Shown piece by piece: positions 15,647-22,669 of a DNA stretch of 44,556 nt. The notes beneath the pieces were generated by a model. The model did not search any database and was not told the DNA's origin. It worked only from the letters and a program-made list of their open reading frames with translations. The position numbers were made by a program, and so were the translations under genes. The stretch is from an uncultured Neglectibacter sp. (GTDB lineage: Bacteria > Bacillota > Clostridia > Oscillospirales > Acutalibacteraceae): contig CAJFSY010000015.1 in assembly GCA_904419785.1 (NCBI GenBank), forward strand, positions 1-44,556, read 5' to 3'. The first letter of the stretch is position 1. Every line of letters starts with the position of its first letter.

Positions 15647-15829
15647 ATGACAAAATCAGAATGGGCTCTGCAAAGCAGCCCGCAAAACTTAGAAATCCAT
15701 CGGAAATCCAATCCACAGTTCTACCGCTTGTATCAGCAATCGGTCCTGCTGGCTTTGCATAGTGAAGGTGTGTTGGACGATTCCCAGCTTCAACTATGTC
15801 TCGACGCGCTGGATTCTTCCACCACATGA
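15647..15829 (+). CDS. Small acidic protein upstream of the serine recombinase (60 aa), unknown
   Basis: Sixty codons starting ATG 15647 behind a strong GGAGGAAAGGAG site. The sequence ends HSEGVLDDSQLQLCLDALDSSTT, a short helical, acidic C-terminus, and the middle NPQFYRLYQQSVLLAL is amphipathic. It stops 29 bp before the recombinase start, so both are one transcription unit. I do not recognise the family for certain; similar small proteins occur upstream of serine recombinases in Clostridia. Its place makes it a candidate for a recombination directionality factor, the partner that lets a serine integrase excise, but this is inference only. A SHOCT-like short oligomerisation module is another possibility. 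Confidence 0.65.
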   Translation: MTKSEWALQSSPQNLEIHRKSNPQFYRLYQQSVLLALHSEGVLDDSQLQLCLDALDSSTT

Positions 15830-15858
15830 CCACAGTTCTATCAAAAGGAGCGTCTTTC

Positions 15859-17427
15859 ATGAAAGTTGCCGCTTACTGCCGGGTATCCACCGACAAGGAA
15901 GATCAAATCAATTCTTTTGAGAGCCAGCGGAAATATTTTCGGGAATACATTGAGCGCCGGCCGAACTGGGAACTTTACCAAATTTACGCCGATGAAGGTA
16001 TCACCGGCACCACCACGAAAAAGCGGGCTGCCTTTAACCATATGATCGCCGACGCCCAGCTTCACCGCTTCGACCTGATCCTCACAAAAGAGGTCAGCCG
16101 ATTTTCCCGGAACATCTTGGATACCATTTCCTATACCCGAAAGCTGCGCCGGCTGGGTATAGGGGTGGTTTTCATGAACGATGGAATCAACACCCTGGAC
16201 CCAGACTCGGAACTGCGGCTCTCCATCATGGGAAGCATCGCCCAGGAAGAAAGCCGCAAGACTTCTTCCAGAGTCAAATGGGGACAAACGCGCCGCATGG
16301 AACAAGGGGTGGTATTCGGCCGTTCCATGCTGGGATATGATGTGTGGGATGGAAAGATGACTATCAACCCGCAAGGAGCGTCTGTTGTGCGATTGATTTT
16401 TCAGAAATACGTCTACGAACACAAGGGTACTACCGTCATCGCCCGGGAACTGCGGGAATCGGGGTACAAAACCCTGACCGGCAGCCCAAACTGGAGAAAC
16501 ACCATTATACTAAAAATTTTGAAAAATGAAAAATACTGCGGGGATCTAAAACAGAAAAAGACGATTACCCCAGATTACCTCACTCACCAAAAGAAATACA
16601 ACCGGGGCGAGGAGGAATTTATCTTTCTGCGAAACCATCACGAACCCATCGTCAGCCGGGAGTTGTGGGAAAAAGCTCAGGAAGAAATGGCTCGCCGGAA
16701 CAATGGGAGAAACCACAGCGGCCCTGGCTGCCGCTTTCCGTTGTCAGGGAAAATAAAATGCGGTGAATGCGGACAGAGTTTTGTTTCCCGCAGCCGCAAA
16801 CGAAAAAACGGAACCATCTATAAGGTATGGCGATGCGGTACCGCCACAGCAGAGGGAAAGCGCCGCATCGATATGGCAGGCAATATTATCGGATGCAATA
16901 CAGGCTACCAGCTTCGGGACGAGGCTGGGCTAGAGATGGTGCGGCGGTCGGTAAATATGCTGAAGCTGGATACACGAGCTGTCATCCGCAGCATCACTCA
17001 TATCGTCCTGAAAGTCCTTCAGCCCACCTGTGACAGCAGACAGACCGGCGTGGAACACCTGAGAAAAGAGTTGGAGCAGACGGAAGAAAAGAAAAAAGGC
17101 GTGCTGGACGCTTTCTTTGCAAAAAGTATTTCGGAAGCCGACATGCGGCTGATGAACCGCGAGTACGACCGCCGCATCGTCAAACTCAACGAAGAGATCG
17201 CGAGGACAGAGAAACAGGAGAACTTGCCCCGCCAAAGAGCGCTACTGGAAAAGGAACTCCACGCCAAGGTGATGGATATTGTCAGCGGGAAAACTGCTTG
17301 CGGCAACTTCTACGGCAATCTATTGGACTATATCACAGCCTACCCAGACCGGCGCCTGGAAGTGCGCTTGAAATTCTTTCCCGGGAAATGGACCTATACC
17401 CCCAAAAACGCGAAAGACGCATCATAG
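15859..17427 (+). CDS. Large serine recombinase of the cotJC element
   Basis: A 522-residue large serine recombinase. The resolvase domain (1-150) has the nucleophile in AAYCRVST (Ser10), SFESQRKYFREYI, the arginine motif LTKEVSRFSRNILDT and SIAQEESRKTSSRVKWG before the long helix. A recombinase domain (about 165-270; GYDVWDGKMTINPQGASVV, VIARELRESGYKT) is followed by a zinc ribbon (KIKCGECGQSFVSR through WRCGT to IIGCNTG) and a coiled-coil stretch (LRKELEQTEEKKKGVLD). This is the full architecture of integrating/excising enzymes such as SpoIVCA of skin, whose length is similar. ATG 15859 has AAAAGGAG upstream; the frame is open to 15796 but not conserved-looking. The stop lies 5 bp from the right core, as usual for integrases next to their attP. 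Confidence 0.95.
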   Translation: MKVAAYCRVSTDKEDQINSFESQRKYFREYIERRPNWELYQIYADEGITGTTTKKRAAFNHMIADAQLHRFDLILTKEVSRFSRNILDTISYTRKLRRLGIGVVFMNDGINTLDPDSELRLSIMGSIAQEESRKTSSRVKWGQTRRMEQGVVFGRSMLGYDVWDGKMTINPQGASVVRLIFQKYVYEHKGTTVIARELRESGYKTLTGSPNWRNTIILKILKNEKYCGDLKQKKTITPDYLTHQKKYNRGEEEFIFLRNHHEPIVSRELWEKAQEEMARRNNGRNHSGPGCRFPLSGKIKCGECGQSFVSRSRKRKNGTIYKVWRCGTATAEGKRRIDMAGNIIGCNTGYQLRDEAGLEMVRRSVNMLKLDTRAVIRSITHIVLKVLQPTCDSRQTGVEHLRKELEQTEEKKKGVLDAFFAKSISEADMRLMNREYDRRIVKLNEEIARTEKQENLPRQRALLEKELHAKVMDIVSGKTACGNFYGNLLDYITAYPDRRLEVRLKFFPGKWTYTPKNAKDAS

Positions 17428-17442
17428 TGACCCTTCTGTACC
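17419..17442. other. Right attachment site of the cotJC element (arm 17419-17430, core 17433-17442)
   Basis: Core CTTCTGTACC matches 6092-6101. The arm GCATCATAGTGA overlaps the recombinase stop codon and is inverted relative to TCACAATGACGC at the left end. In the circular form the arms would flank the core with 22 bp between them. On the host side the core continues into the palindrome CCGATATCGG. Confidence 0.88.
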
Positions 17443-17625
17443 GATATCGGTCAATATAGCTTTCAGCTCCGGCAAAGGCATGGTGTAGCGCTGGCTCAAA
17501 TAGCGCAGGGACGCGCCGATCTCTCCATGGGGGCCTCCATATTGGCTGATGATCATCTTTGCCAGGCGGGGGTTGGTGTTCTTGATGTGGATAGGATACT
17601 GTAAGCGTTTCTCATAAACAAACAT
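17443..17625 (-). CDS. cotJC: cotJC, 5' part: first 61 codons before the inserted element
   Basis: ATG 17625 follows the cotJB stop by 3 bp, with GGAGGGG as binding site. The frame gives MFVYEKRLQYP, then SQYGGPHGEIGASLRYL and ends PELKAILTDI before the core, exactly the N-terminus of CotJC. In the integrated state it reads through the core into element DNA and stops after GSL at 17422, giving a 67-aa stub. After excision it joins the 3' part at 5685-6101. CotJC belongs to the Mn-catalase branch of the ferritin-like superfamily and is made in the mother cell with CotJA and CotJB as part of the inner spore coat; in B. subtilis the operon is under sigma-E. No sigma-E promoter could be recognised with confidence here. 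Confidence 0.93.
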
Positions 17626-17628
17626 CTG

Positions 17629-17880
17629 TCAATTCCCCTCCTTTTCCCAAGGCCACGGGTCGCTTACCCAAGCCCAACGGGTCGTTTCCTGGCTGGAGTC
17701 TCCCAGGGGGCCATATTTCTCTTCATACTCTTTTTTCAGACGGTCCGCTTTGGCGGTATATTCCTCCAACTTTCGGATGGCGTCTTTATTGTTGGGATGG
17801 GTATCCAAAAACAAGTGGAGTTCCCAGCAAGCAAAACGGGCGGCGTAAACGCGCTTTCGCATCAGTTGTTCGTCCTTCAA
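17629..17880 (-). CDS. cotJB: CotJB spore-coat protein
   Basis: An 83-residue protein matching CotJB: the aromatic-rich helix AARFACWELHLFLDTHPNN, a charged middle (KLEEYTAKADRLKKEYEEKYG) and the C-terminal YGPLG...WAWVSDPWPWE signature. Start is TTG 17880 with GGGGGGAG upstream; it overlaps the cotJA stop by 4 bp (TTGA), and cotJC starts 3 bp after its stop. CotJB acts with CotJA and CotJC in the spore coat; its biochemical role is not known. Confidence 0.92.
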   Translation of the reverse strand: MKDEQLMRKRVYAARFACWELHLFLDTHPNNKDAIRKLEEYTAKADRLKKEYEEKYGPLGDSSQETTRWAWVSDPWPWEKEGN

Positions 17881-18080
17881 CGAGGCTCCCCCCTTCTGCC
17901 GTAAAACGGCTTATCTAAAACAGGAAACAGCGTGCCCGCATCCAAGGCCCGCTCTATGGAGTGAAGTTCTTCTCCCCACTGCTGAAAAGGTACATATGCC
18001 ATGCCGGGTACCGGGTCTTTCGGCAACGGGCTGCGGCCTTCATGCAGATCACAAGCTTTGCCCATCATTTCTTCCGCCAA
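17877..18080 (-). CDS. cotJA: CotJA spore-coat-associated protein
   Basis: A 67-residue protein with the CotJA pattern: PKDPVPGMAYVPFQQWGE, then the helix LHSIERALDAGTLFPVLDKPF. Start is TTG 18080 behind AAAGGGG. It is the first gene of cotJABC and is expected to be transcribed in the mother cell. B. subtilis CotJA is 82 aa, so this one is a little short at its ends. Confidence 0.9.
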   Translation of the reverse strand: MAEEMMGKACDLHEGRSPLPKDPVPGMAYVPFQQWGEELHSIERALDAGTLFPVLDKPFYGRRGEPR

Positions 18081-18365
18081 GTCGATTACCCCTTTCTGTA
18101 TTTTTTAGGGCGCCGGCTTTCTCCGGCCTTGTCCCCTTGCTACAGAATATGCGCGGCGGAAAAAATGGTGCTTTAAAGAGCAGAGCTTCTATTCTTCAAA
18201 GAAAAATCAGGCCACATCCTTTTTTGGAATCTCCAAAGCAGACCGTTAGACCATCTGACAAACACACGGAAAGAGGCTCACAAAAACGTGGGAAAGCTGT
18301 TACGATGATGCCAAGGGGGTTCTCGTTCATGGGAAAACAGTTTCTTACCGGATAACTGAAACAAC
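18081..18365. other. Intergenic stretch upstream of cotJA
   Basis: About 285 bp without a supported gene. It must contain the cotJABC promoter on the minus strand. GCATATT (18151-18145) resembles a sigma-E -35 element, but no CATACA-like -10 lies at the right distance, so no call is made. A short GCCGG/CCGGC hairpin lies at about 18113-18128. Open frames here have no binding sites. Confidence 0.4.
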
Positions 18366-18395
18366 AAAAGGCCGGCCCAAATGGGCCGGCCTTTC
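18366..18395. terminator. Terminator after the ACT-domain gene
   Basis: AAAGGCCGGCCC (18367-18378) and GGGCCGGCCTTT (18383-18394) form a perfect 12-bp stem with loop AAAT. On the minus strand it is followed by TTGTTGTTT. It lies 21 bp after the ACT-gene stop. Confidence 0.75.
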
Positions 18396-18415
18396 TTGTA
18401 TATATCCAGTTATGA

Positions 18416-18847
18416 TCACATGGAATAAATAGCCTCGGGGCTGAGGATCTCAAACCCGTTGGCGTGCAAAGCCTCTGCGGCTTTCTGACCGTTGTCCACA
18501 CGGATAATGACGAATGCCTTTCCCTTATCCCGGCTGATAAACGCATACATATATTCTACGTCAAAACCCTCGTTGGACAGCAGGCGCACTGCCTTGGAAA
18601 ATGCTCCGGGCTTGTCGTCGATGCCTACGGCGATTACTTTCGTCAAGGTTACGGTCATACCATGGGCTTTCAATGCTTCCACGGCTTCCTGGGGTTTATC
18701 CACAATCACCCGCAGAATGCCGAAATCACGGGTATCCGCCACAGAAATGGCCCGAATGTCAACCTGAGCCTCGGCCAGCACTTCCGTCACTTCCGCCATG
18801 CGGCCGGGCTTGTTTTCGATAAATACAGAAAGCTGCTGAATCTGCAT
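18416..18847 (-). CDS. Tandem ACT-domain protein linked to phenylacetate-CoA ligase
   Basis: A 143-residue protein made of two ACT domains: residues 1-68 (IQQLSVFIENKPGRMAEVTEVL, then FGILRVIVDKP) and 69-143 (KVIAVGIDDKPGAFSKAVRLL, then AFVIIRVDN). ACT pairs bind amino acids and sense them allosterically; in this context an aromatic amino acid or branched-chain relative is likely. Homologues regularly lie next to paaK and indolepyruvate oxidoreductase genes. Start ATG 18847 with GGAGAGG; a separate promoter (18938-18910) lies in the 99-bp gap after the ligase gene, so it can also be expressed on its own. Confidence 0.88.
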   Translation of the reverse strand: MQIQQLSVFIENKPGRMAEVTEVLAEAQVDIRAISVADTRDFGILRVIVDKPQEAVEALKAHGMTVTLTKVIAVGIDDKPGAFSKAVRLLSNEGFDVEYMYAFISRDKGKAFVIIRVDNGQKAAEALHANGFEILSPEAIYSM

Positions 18848-18909
18848 AAAGTCACGTCCTCTCCACTGAAACTCCGGCCCAAACAGGGCCTTGGCTTTTT
18901 TCTGCTTTT

Positions 18910-18938
18910 ATTATACCAAAGGGAAAACCGTTTGTCGA
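18910..18938 (-). promoter_or_regulatory. Internal promoter before the ACT gene
   Basis: On the minus strand TCGACA (18938-18933) and TATAAT (18915-18910) are 17 bp apart. The leader downstream contains a GGCCC/GGGCC hairpin before the ACT gene's binding site. Confidence 0.6.
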
Positions 18939-18946
18939 TATAGATT

Positions 18947-20251
18947 TTATCCCAAAGTTCTCCGGTCGATCACACGCTTCGCCTTGCCCTCTGAACGCTC
19001 GATGGACTTGGGCTCTAGCAATGTGATCTTGGCGGCGATGTTCAGCGTGGAGTGAAGTGCATCCGCGATGTTGCGCTCTACCTGCTCCAGGCTGCGCACT
19101 GTGTCGGCGAACATATTCTCGTTCATCTCCACCTGTACTTCCAGCGTATCCAGATTGTTTTTCCGGTCTACGATCATACGGTAGTTGGGGTCCATGCCCA
19201 GGTCAAGCAGCACGCTTTCGATCTGGGAGGGGAACACATTGATGCCCCGGATAATCAGCATATCGTCGGTACGGCCCTTGGGTTTGTTCATACGCACCAA
19301 GGTTCTGCCACACTTGCAGGGCTCATGATTCAAAGAACAGATATCCCGGGTGCGGTAGCGCAGTAAGGGCAGCGCCTCCTTGCCGATGCAGGTGAACACC
19401 AGCTCCCCTTCTTCCCCGTCGGGGAGCTGCTCTCCGGTAACAGGATCGATGATCTCCGGGAAGAAGAAATCCTCCTGGACATGCATGCCCGCTTGCTCTT
19501 CGCACTCGCAGGCCACGCCGGGGCCGGCAATCTCTGACAAACCGTAAATATCAAAGGCTCTGATCGCCAACGCCTTTTCGATTTCCCGGCGCATTTCCTC
19601 CGTCCAGGGCTCTGCCCCGAAAATGCCGATGCGGACTTTCAAGCTTTTAGGGTCAATGCCCTTGTCCCGGACAGTCTCCCCAATGTACATGGCATAGGAA
19701 GGCGTGCAGCACAGGATATCCGAACCGTAATCCTGCAAAATCTGCACCTGGCGGTTGGTATTACCCGAGGACACGGGAATTACGGTAGCGCCCAGCTTTT
19801 CAGCGCCGTCATGCAGGCCCAGGCCCCCGGTAAACAAACCGTAACCATAAGATACGTGGACAAAATCTTCTTTGGTGCCGCCGGTGCCTACTATAGCCCG
19901 CGCCGCACTGCGGGACCACACGTCCAGGTCATTTTGTGTATACGCCACCACGGTCTGCTTGCCCGTTGTACCGGAAGAGGCGTGGACACGGGCAAGTTCT
20001 CCCCGGGGAACAGCCACAAGACCGAACGGGTAGGTGTCCCGCAAGTCTTGTTTGGTGGTAAAGGGAAGTTTCGTCAAGTCGTCAATAGAACGGATATCTT
20101 CCGGCTTCAAGCCCAATTCATCGAATTTCTTCTTGTAAAAAGGCACGTTCTCATAGCAGCGCTTGACGGCCTGCACCAGCCTCTTGGACTGGATTTCCCG
20201 CAGTGTTTCCCGGGAAGCGCATTCGATCTCCGGCTCATAATAGTTTGGCAT
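18947..20251 (-). CDS. paaK: Phenylacetate-CoA ligase (first of two copies)
   Basis: A 434-residue adenylate-forming enzyme (ANL superfamily). The start ATG 20251 (MPNYYEPEIECASRE) follows AAAGGAA; upstream codons in the frame are not conserved-looking. Signatures: the ATP loop VHASSGTTGKQTVV, GYGLFTGGLGLHDGAEKLG, FDIYGLSEIAGPG, the hinge region YRTRDICSLN and KGRTDDMLIIRGINVFPSQIE near the C-terminus with the PaaK-type domain after it. It activates an arylacetate as acyl-AMP and forms the CoA thioester; run backwards with IorAB it can recover ATP from arylacetyl-CoA. The usual length is about 430. It lies between iorB (64 bp) and the ACT gene in one operon. Confidence 0.93.
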   Translation of the reverse strand: MPNYYEPEIECASRETLREIQSKRLVQAVKRCYENVPFYKKKFDELGLKPEDIRSIDDLTKLPFTTKQDLRDTYPFGLVAVPRGELARVHASSGTTGKQTVVAYTQNDLDVWSRSAARAIVGTGGTKEDFVHVSYGYGLFTGGLGLHDGAEKLGATVIPVSSGNTNRQVQILQDYGSDILCCTPSYAMYIGETVRDKGIDPKSLKVRIGIFGAEPWTEEMRREIEKALAIRAFDIYGLSEIAGPGVACECEEQAGMHVQEDFFFPEIIDPVTGEQLPDGEEGELVFTCIGKEALPLLRYRTRDICSLNHEPCKCGRTLVRMNKPKGRTDDMLIIRGINVFPSQIESVLLDLGMDPNYRMIVDRKNNLDTLEVQVEMNENMFADTVRSLEQVERNIADALHSTLNIAAKITLLEPKSIERSEGKAKRVIDRRTLG

Positions 20252-20315
20252 GGATAGGATGTTCCTTTCTCTGCTGTATGTTCTCCGGGAACCCCCGGCA
20301 ACTGTCAAAAAAACG

Positions 20316-20885
20316 TCAGGCTTGCCAGCCCAGTTCAAAGGCTTTCTGGTTCATTTCTAAGAACTTGGGAGGCACGCAGCGCTCCACCGCTTTCAGCCAG
20401 TCTTCTTTCTCCCCGCCCAAACGCTTTGCCATGGCGCCGATGAGCACCACATTCACCGCTTTGGGAGAACCGGCTTCTTCCGCCAAAGCCAGGGCGTCCA
20501 CCGCCAAAACTTTCACGCCTTTTTCTTCCATTTCAGCGATCAGGCCCTGGGGATACTCTTTCGCGCCAGTGACAACGGGCATAGGATCGATGCGCTGGGT
20601 ACTGGTGACCACAACGCCGCCCACTTTCAAATAAGGCAGGAACCGGGCTGCTTCCAACTGCTCGAACGCCAGGACCACATCGGCTTCCCCTGTCTCGATG
20701 ATGGGGGAATAAACCTTCTCGCCATAGCGCACATAGGTGACCACCGATCCGCCCCGCTGGCTCATACCATGGACCTCGCTGACCTTTACGTCATAGCCTT
20801 GGTCCATCATGGCGTCGCCTAAAATACGGCTGGCAAGCAAAGTACCCTGCCCGCCTACGCCTACGATCATTACACTTTTTATCAT
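20316..20885 (-). CDS. iorB: Indolepyruvate:ferredoxin oxidoreductase, beta (gamma-type) subunit
   Basis: A 189-residue protein with the 2-oxoacid oxidoreductase gamma fold: IVGVGGQGTLLASRILGDA at the N-terminus and VSEVHGMSQRGGSVVTYVRYG, both diagnostic of IorB. It partners IorA to convert aryl-2-oxoacids (indolepyruvate, phenylpyruvate, hydroxyphenylpyruvate) to aryl-acetyl-CoA, CO2 and reduced ferredoxin. ATG 20885 has AAAAGGTGG upstream; it starts 46 bp after iorA. Length is normal (about 190). Confidence 0.94.
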   Translation of the reverse strand: MIKSVMIVGVGGQGTLLASRILGDAMMDQGYDVKVSEVHGMSQRGGSVVTYVRYGEKVYSPIIETGEADVVLAFEQLEAARFLPYLKVGGVVVTSTQRIDPMPVVTGAKEYPQGLIAEMEEKGVKVLAVDALALAEEAGSPKAVNVVLIGAMAKRLGGEKEDWLKAVERCVPPKFLEMNQKAFELGWQA

Positions 20886-20931
20886 ACATAACCACCTTTT
20901 CCGTGTTGGTGTTTCCGCTCTCAGCGTTTCA

Positions 20932-22656
20932 TCAGCCTATAGCGCCTTTGGGACACAGCGAGGTGCACACGCCGCAGCCTACGCACTGGTTGGGGTCTAT
21001 CTCCGTTTTTCCGTCACGCAGGCTGATGGCCGGACAGCCAATCCCCAAGCAAGCTTTACAGCCGATACATTTCTCCTTGTCCACAGCAAGGGCCGGGGCG
21101 TGTTTTACATATTTCAGCAAGGCGCAGGGCCGGCGGCTGATGATCACCGAGGGTTCCTCAGCGGCAAGCTCCTCTTTCAGCACCCGGGTGACTTCTTTCA
21201 AATTGTAAGGGTCTACCACTGTGACCCGTCCAATACCGATGGCATGGCACAACGCTTCCAAATCGATAGCCGTAGCAGGCTCGCCCTTGATATTGTATCC
21301 AGTGGTGGGGTTCTGCTGGTGGCCGGTCATGCCGGTAATAGAGTTATCCAAAACGATCACCACGGAATTGGAGCGGTTATACGCGATATCGATCAGGCTG
21401 GTAATGCCGGAGTGGGCAAAGGTGGAATCGCCGATGACCGCCACCGATTTTTTCTCCCCTTCCTCGCCCCGGGCCTTATTGTACCCGTGGAGCGCGGAAA
21501 CAGAAGCACCCATGCAGATGCAGGCATCCATAGCGCCCAAAGGAGCGGAAGCCCCCAAAGTATAACAGCCGATGTCGCCGCTGACGTAGACTTTTTCCCG
21601 CTTGAGGGCATAGAACACGCCGCGATGAGGACAGCCGCAGCACATGACAGGCGGCCGCACCGGGATATCCGCTTCCAAGGAAACACTGTCCGCCTCTTCC
21701 CCGGTGAGAAGCTTTTTCACCAGCTTTTGAGAGAACTCTCCGTAGCGCGGGAACACTTCTTTTCCAATAACAGGCACACCCAGCGCTTTGCAATGGGTCT
21801 CCACAAAATCGTCCAGCTCTTCTACCACGTAGACTTTCTCGCAGGAAGCGGCAAAATCTTTGATCAGCTGTTGGGGCAGAGGATACACCAAACCCAGCTT
21901 CAAATAGTTGACGCTGTCCCCCATGGCTTCTTTCACATACTGGTACACAGCGCCGGAAGCGATCACGCCCACCTTGGCACCGTTATTTTCCACTTTATTG
22001 ATGGAAGTGGTCTCCGCATAAGCGATCAAGGTCTTGGTGCGGGCTTCCACCTTCTCGTGCTTGGGTTTGGCGAACGCGGGAAGCATCACGTTTTTCGCCG
22101 GGTCTTTCTTATATTCTTTCAATGGCAGTTCTTTCCGCTCCCCAGTTTCCACAATGCTGCGGGAATGGGCAATGCGGGTGGTCAGGCGCAGGATGACCGG
22201 CGTGTCGAACTGCTCGGAAAGCTCGTAGGCAAGCTTTGTAAACTCTTTACATTCTGAAGAATCCGCAGGCTCAAGCATTGGCACCTTCGCCGCGCGGGCA
22301 TAGTTGCGGGAATCCTGCTCATTCTGGGAAGAGTGCATCCCCGGGTCGTCGGCAACGGCCAATACCATGCCGCCGTTAACGCCTATGTAGCTCATGGTGA
22401 ACAAGGGGTCCGCCGCCACGTTCAAACCCACGTGCTTCATGGCGCAGAAAGACCGTGCCCCGCCGATAGCGGCTCCGCAGGCCGTTTCCGTGGCAACCTT
22501 TTCGTTGGGCGCCCACTCGCAATAGATTTCCGGGTATTTTACCGCCGCTTCGGTAATTTCCGTGCTGGGAGTTCCAGGATAAGCGGATACCACCCGGACT
22601 CCGGCCTCATAAAGACCTCTGGCAACGGCTTCGTTGCCCAGATATAATTCTTTCAT
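20932..22656 (-). CDS. iorA: Indolepyruvate:ferredoxin oxidoreductase, alpha subunit
   Basis: A 574-residue protein. The N-terminal pyrimidine domain (VRVVSAYPGTPSTEITEAA) is followed by the middle domain and a TPP-binding domain with GDIGCYTLGASAPLGAMDACICMGASVS and the Mg-TPP motif IGDSTFAHSG...NSVVIVLDN. The last 55 residues form a ferredoxin-like domain with two [4Fe-4S] motifs, CIGCKACLGIGCP and CVGCGVCTSLCP. This is the standard IorA layout (about 590 aa). The enzyme is cytoplasmic and oxygen-sensitive, in keeping with an anaerobe. ATG 22656 has GAGGAAGG upstream; it begins 13 bp after the second paaK gene. Confidence 0.95.
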   Translation of the reverse strand: MKELYLGNEAVARGLYEAGVRVVSAYPGTPSTEITEAAVKYPEIYCEWAPNEKVATETACGAAIGGARSFCAMKHVGLNVAADPLFTMSYIGVNGGMVLAVADDPGMHSSQNEQDSRNYARAAKVPMLEPADSSECKEFTKLAYELSEQFDTPVILRLTTRIAHSRSIVETGERKELPLKEYKKDPAKNVMLPAFAKPKHEKVEARTKTLIAYAETTSINKVENNGAKVGVIASGAVYQYVKEAMGDSVNYLKLGLVYPLPQQLIKDFAASCEKVYVVEELDDFVETHCKALGVPVIGKEVFPRYGEFSQKLVKKLLTGEEADSVSLEADIPVRPPVMCCGCPHRGVFYALKREKVYVSGDIGCYTLGASAPLGAMDACICMGASVSALHGYNKARGEEGEKKSVAVIGDSTFAHSGITSLIDIAYNRSNSVVIVLDNSITGMTGHQQNPTTGYNIKGEPATAIDLEALCHAIGIGRVTVVDPYNLKEVTRVLKEELAAEEPSVIISRRPCALLKYVKHAPALAVDKEKCIGCKACLGIGCPAISLRDGKTEIDPNQCVGCGVCTSLCPKGAIG

Positions 22657-22669
22657 CTGAACCTTCCTC

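Larger units (their letters stand above)
6092..17442. mobile_element. 11.3-kb serine-recombinase element inserted in cotJC (candidate sporulation-excised intervening element)
   Basis: The segment between two copies of CTTCTGTACC (6092-6101 and 17433-17442) is a discrete 11,341-bp unit that splits cotJC. A large serine recombinase gene ends 5 bp from the right core. Joining element ends gives an attP with imperfect 12-bp inverted arms (10/12) at 6112-6123 and 17419-17430, separated by 22 bp, as expected for a serine-integrase site. There are no phage structural or conjugation genes; the cargo is a sugar/ribosyl catabolic operon and an acetyltransferase. The insertion is in a mother-cell sporulation gene and excision would restore it exactly, so the element parallels the skin element (sigK) and other intervening elements of sporulation genes. 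Developmental excision is inferred; no sigma-E or sigma-K promoter was recognised before the recombinase. Confidence 0.9.

Noticed and set aside
15226-15762. 178-codon plus-strand frame before the recombinase
   Set aside because: It crosses the sugar-operon promoter and a perfect terminator hairpin, has no binding site and overlaps the better-supported 60-aa gene in another frame.
6092-17442. Prophage
   Set aside because: No structural, lysis, replication or repressor genes of phage type are present; only recombinase plus metabolic cargo.
20809-22257. 482-codon plus-strand frame opposite iorA/iorB
   Set aside because: Antisense to clear enzymes, no binding site and no motifs.
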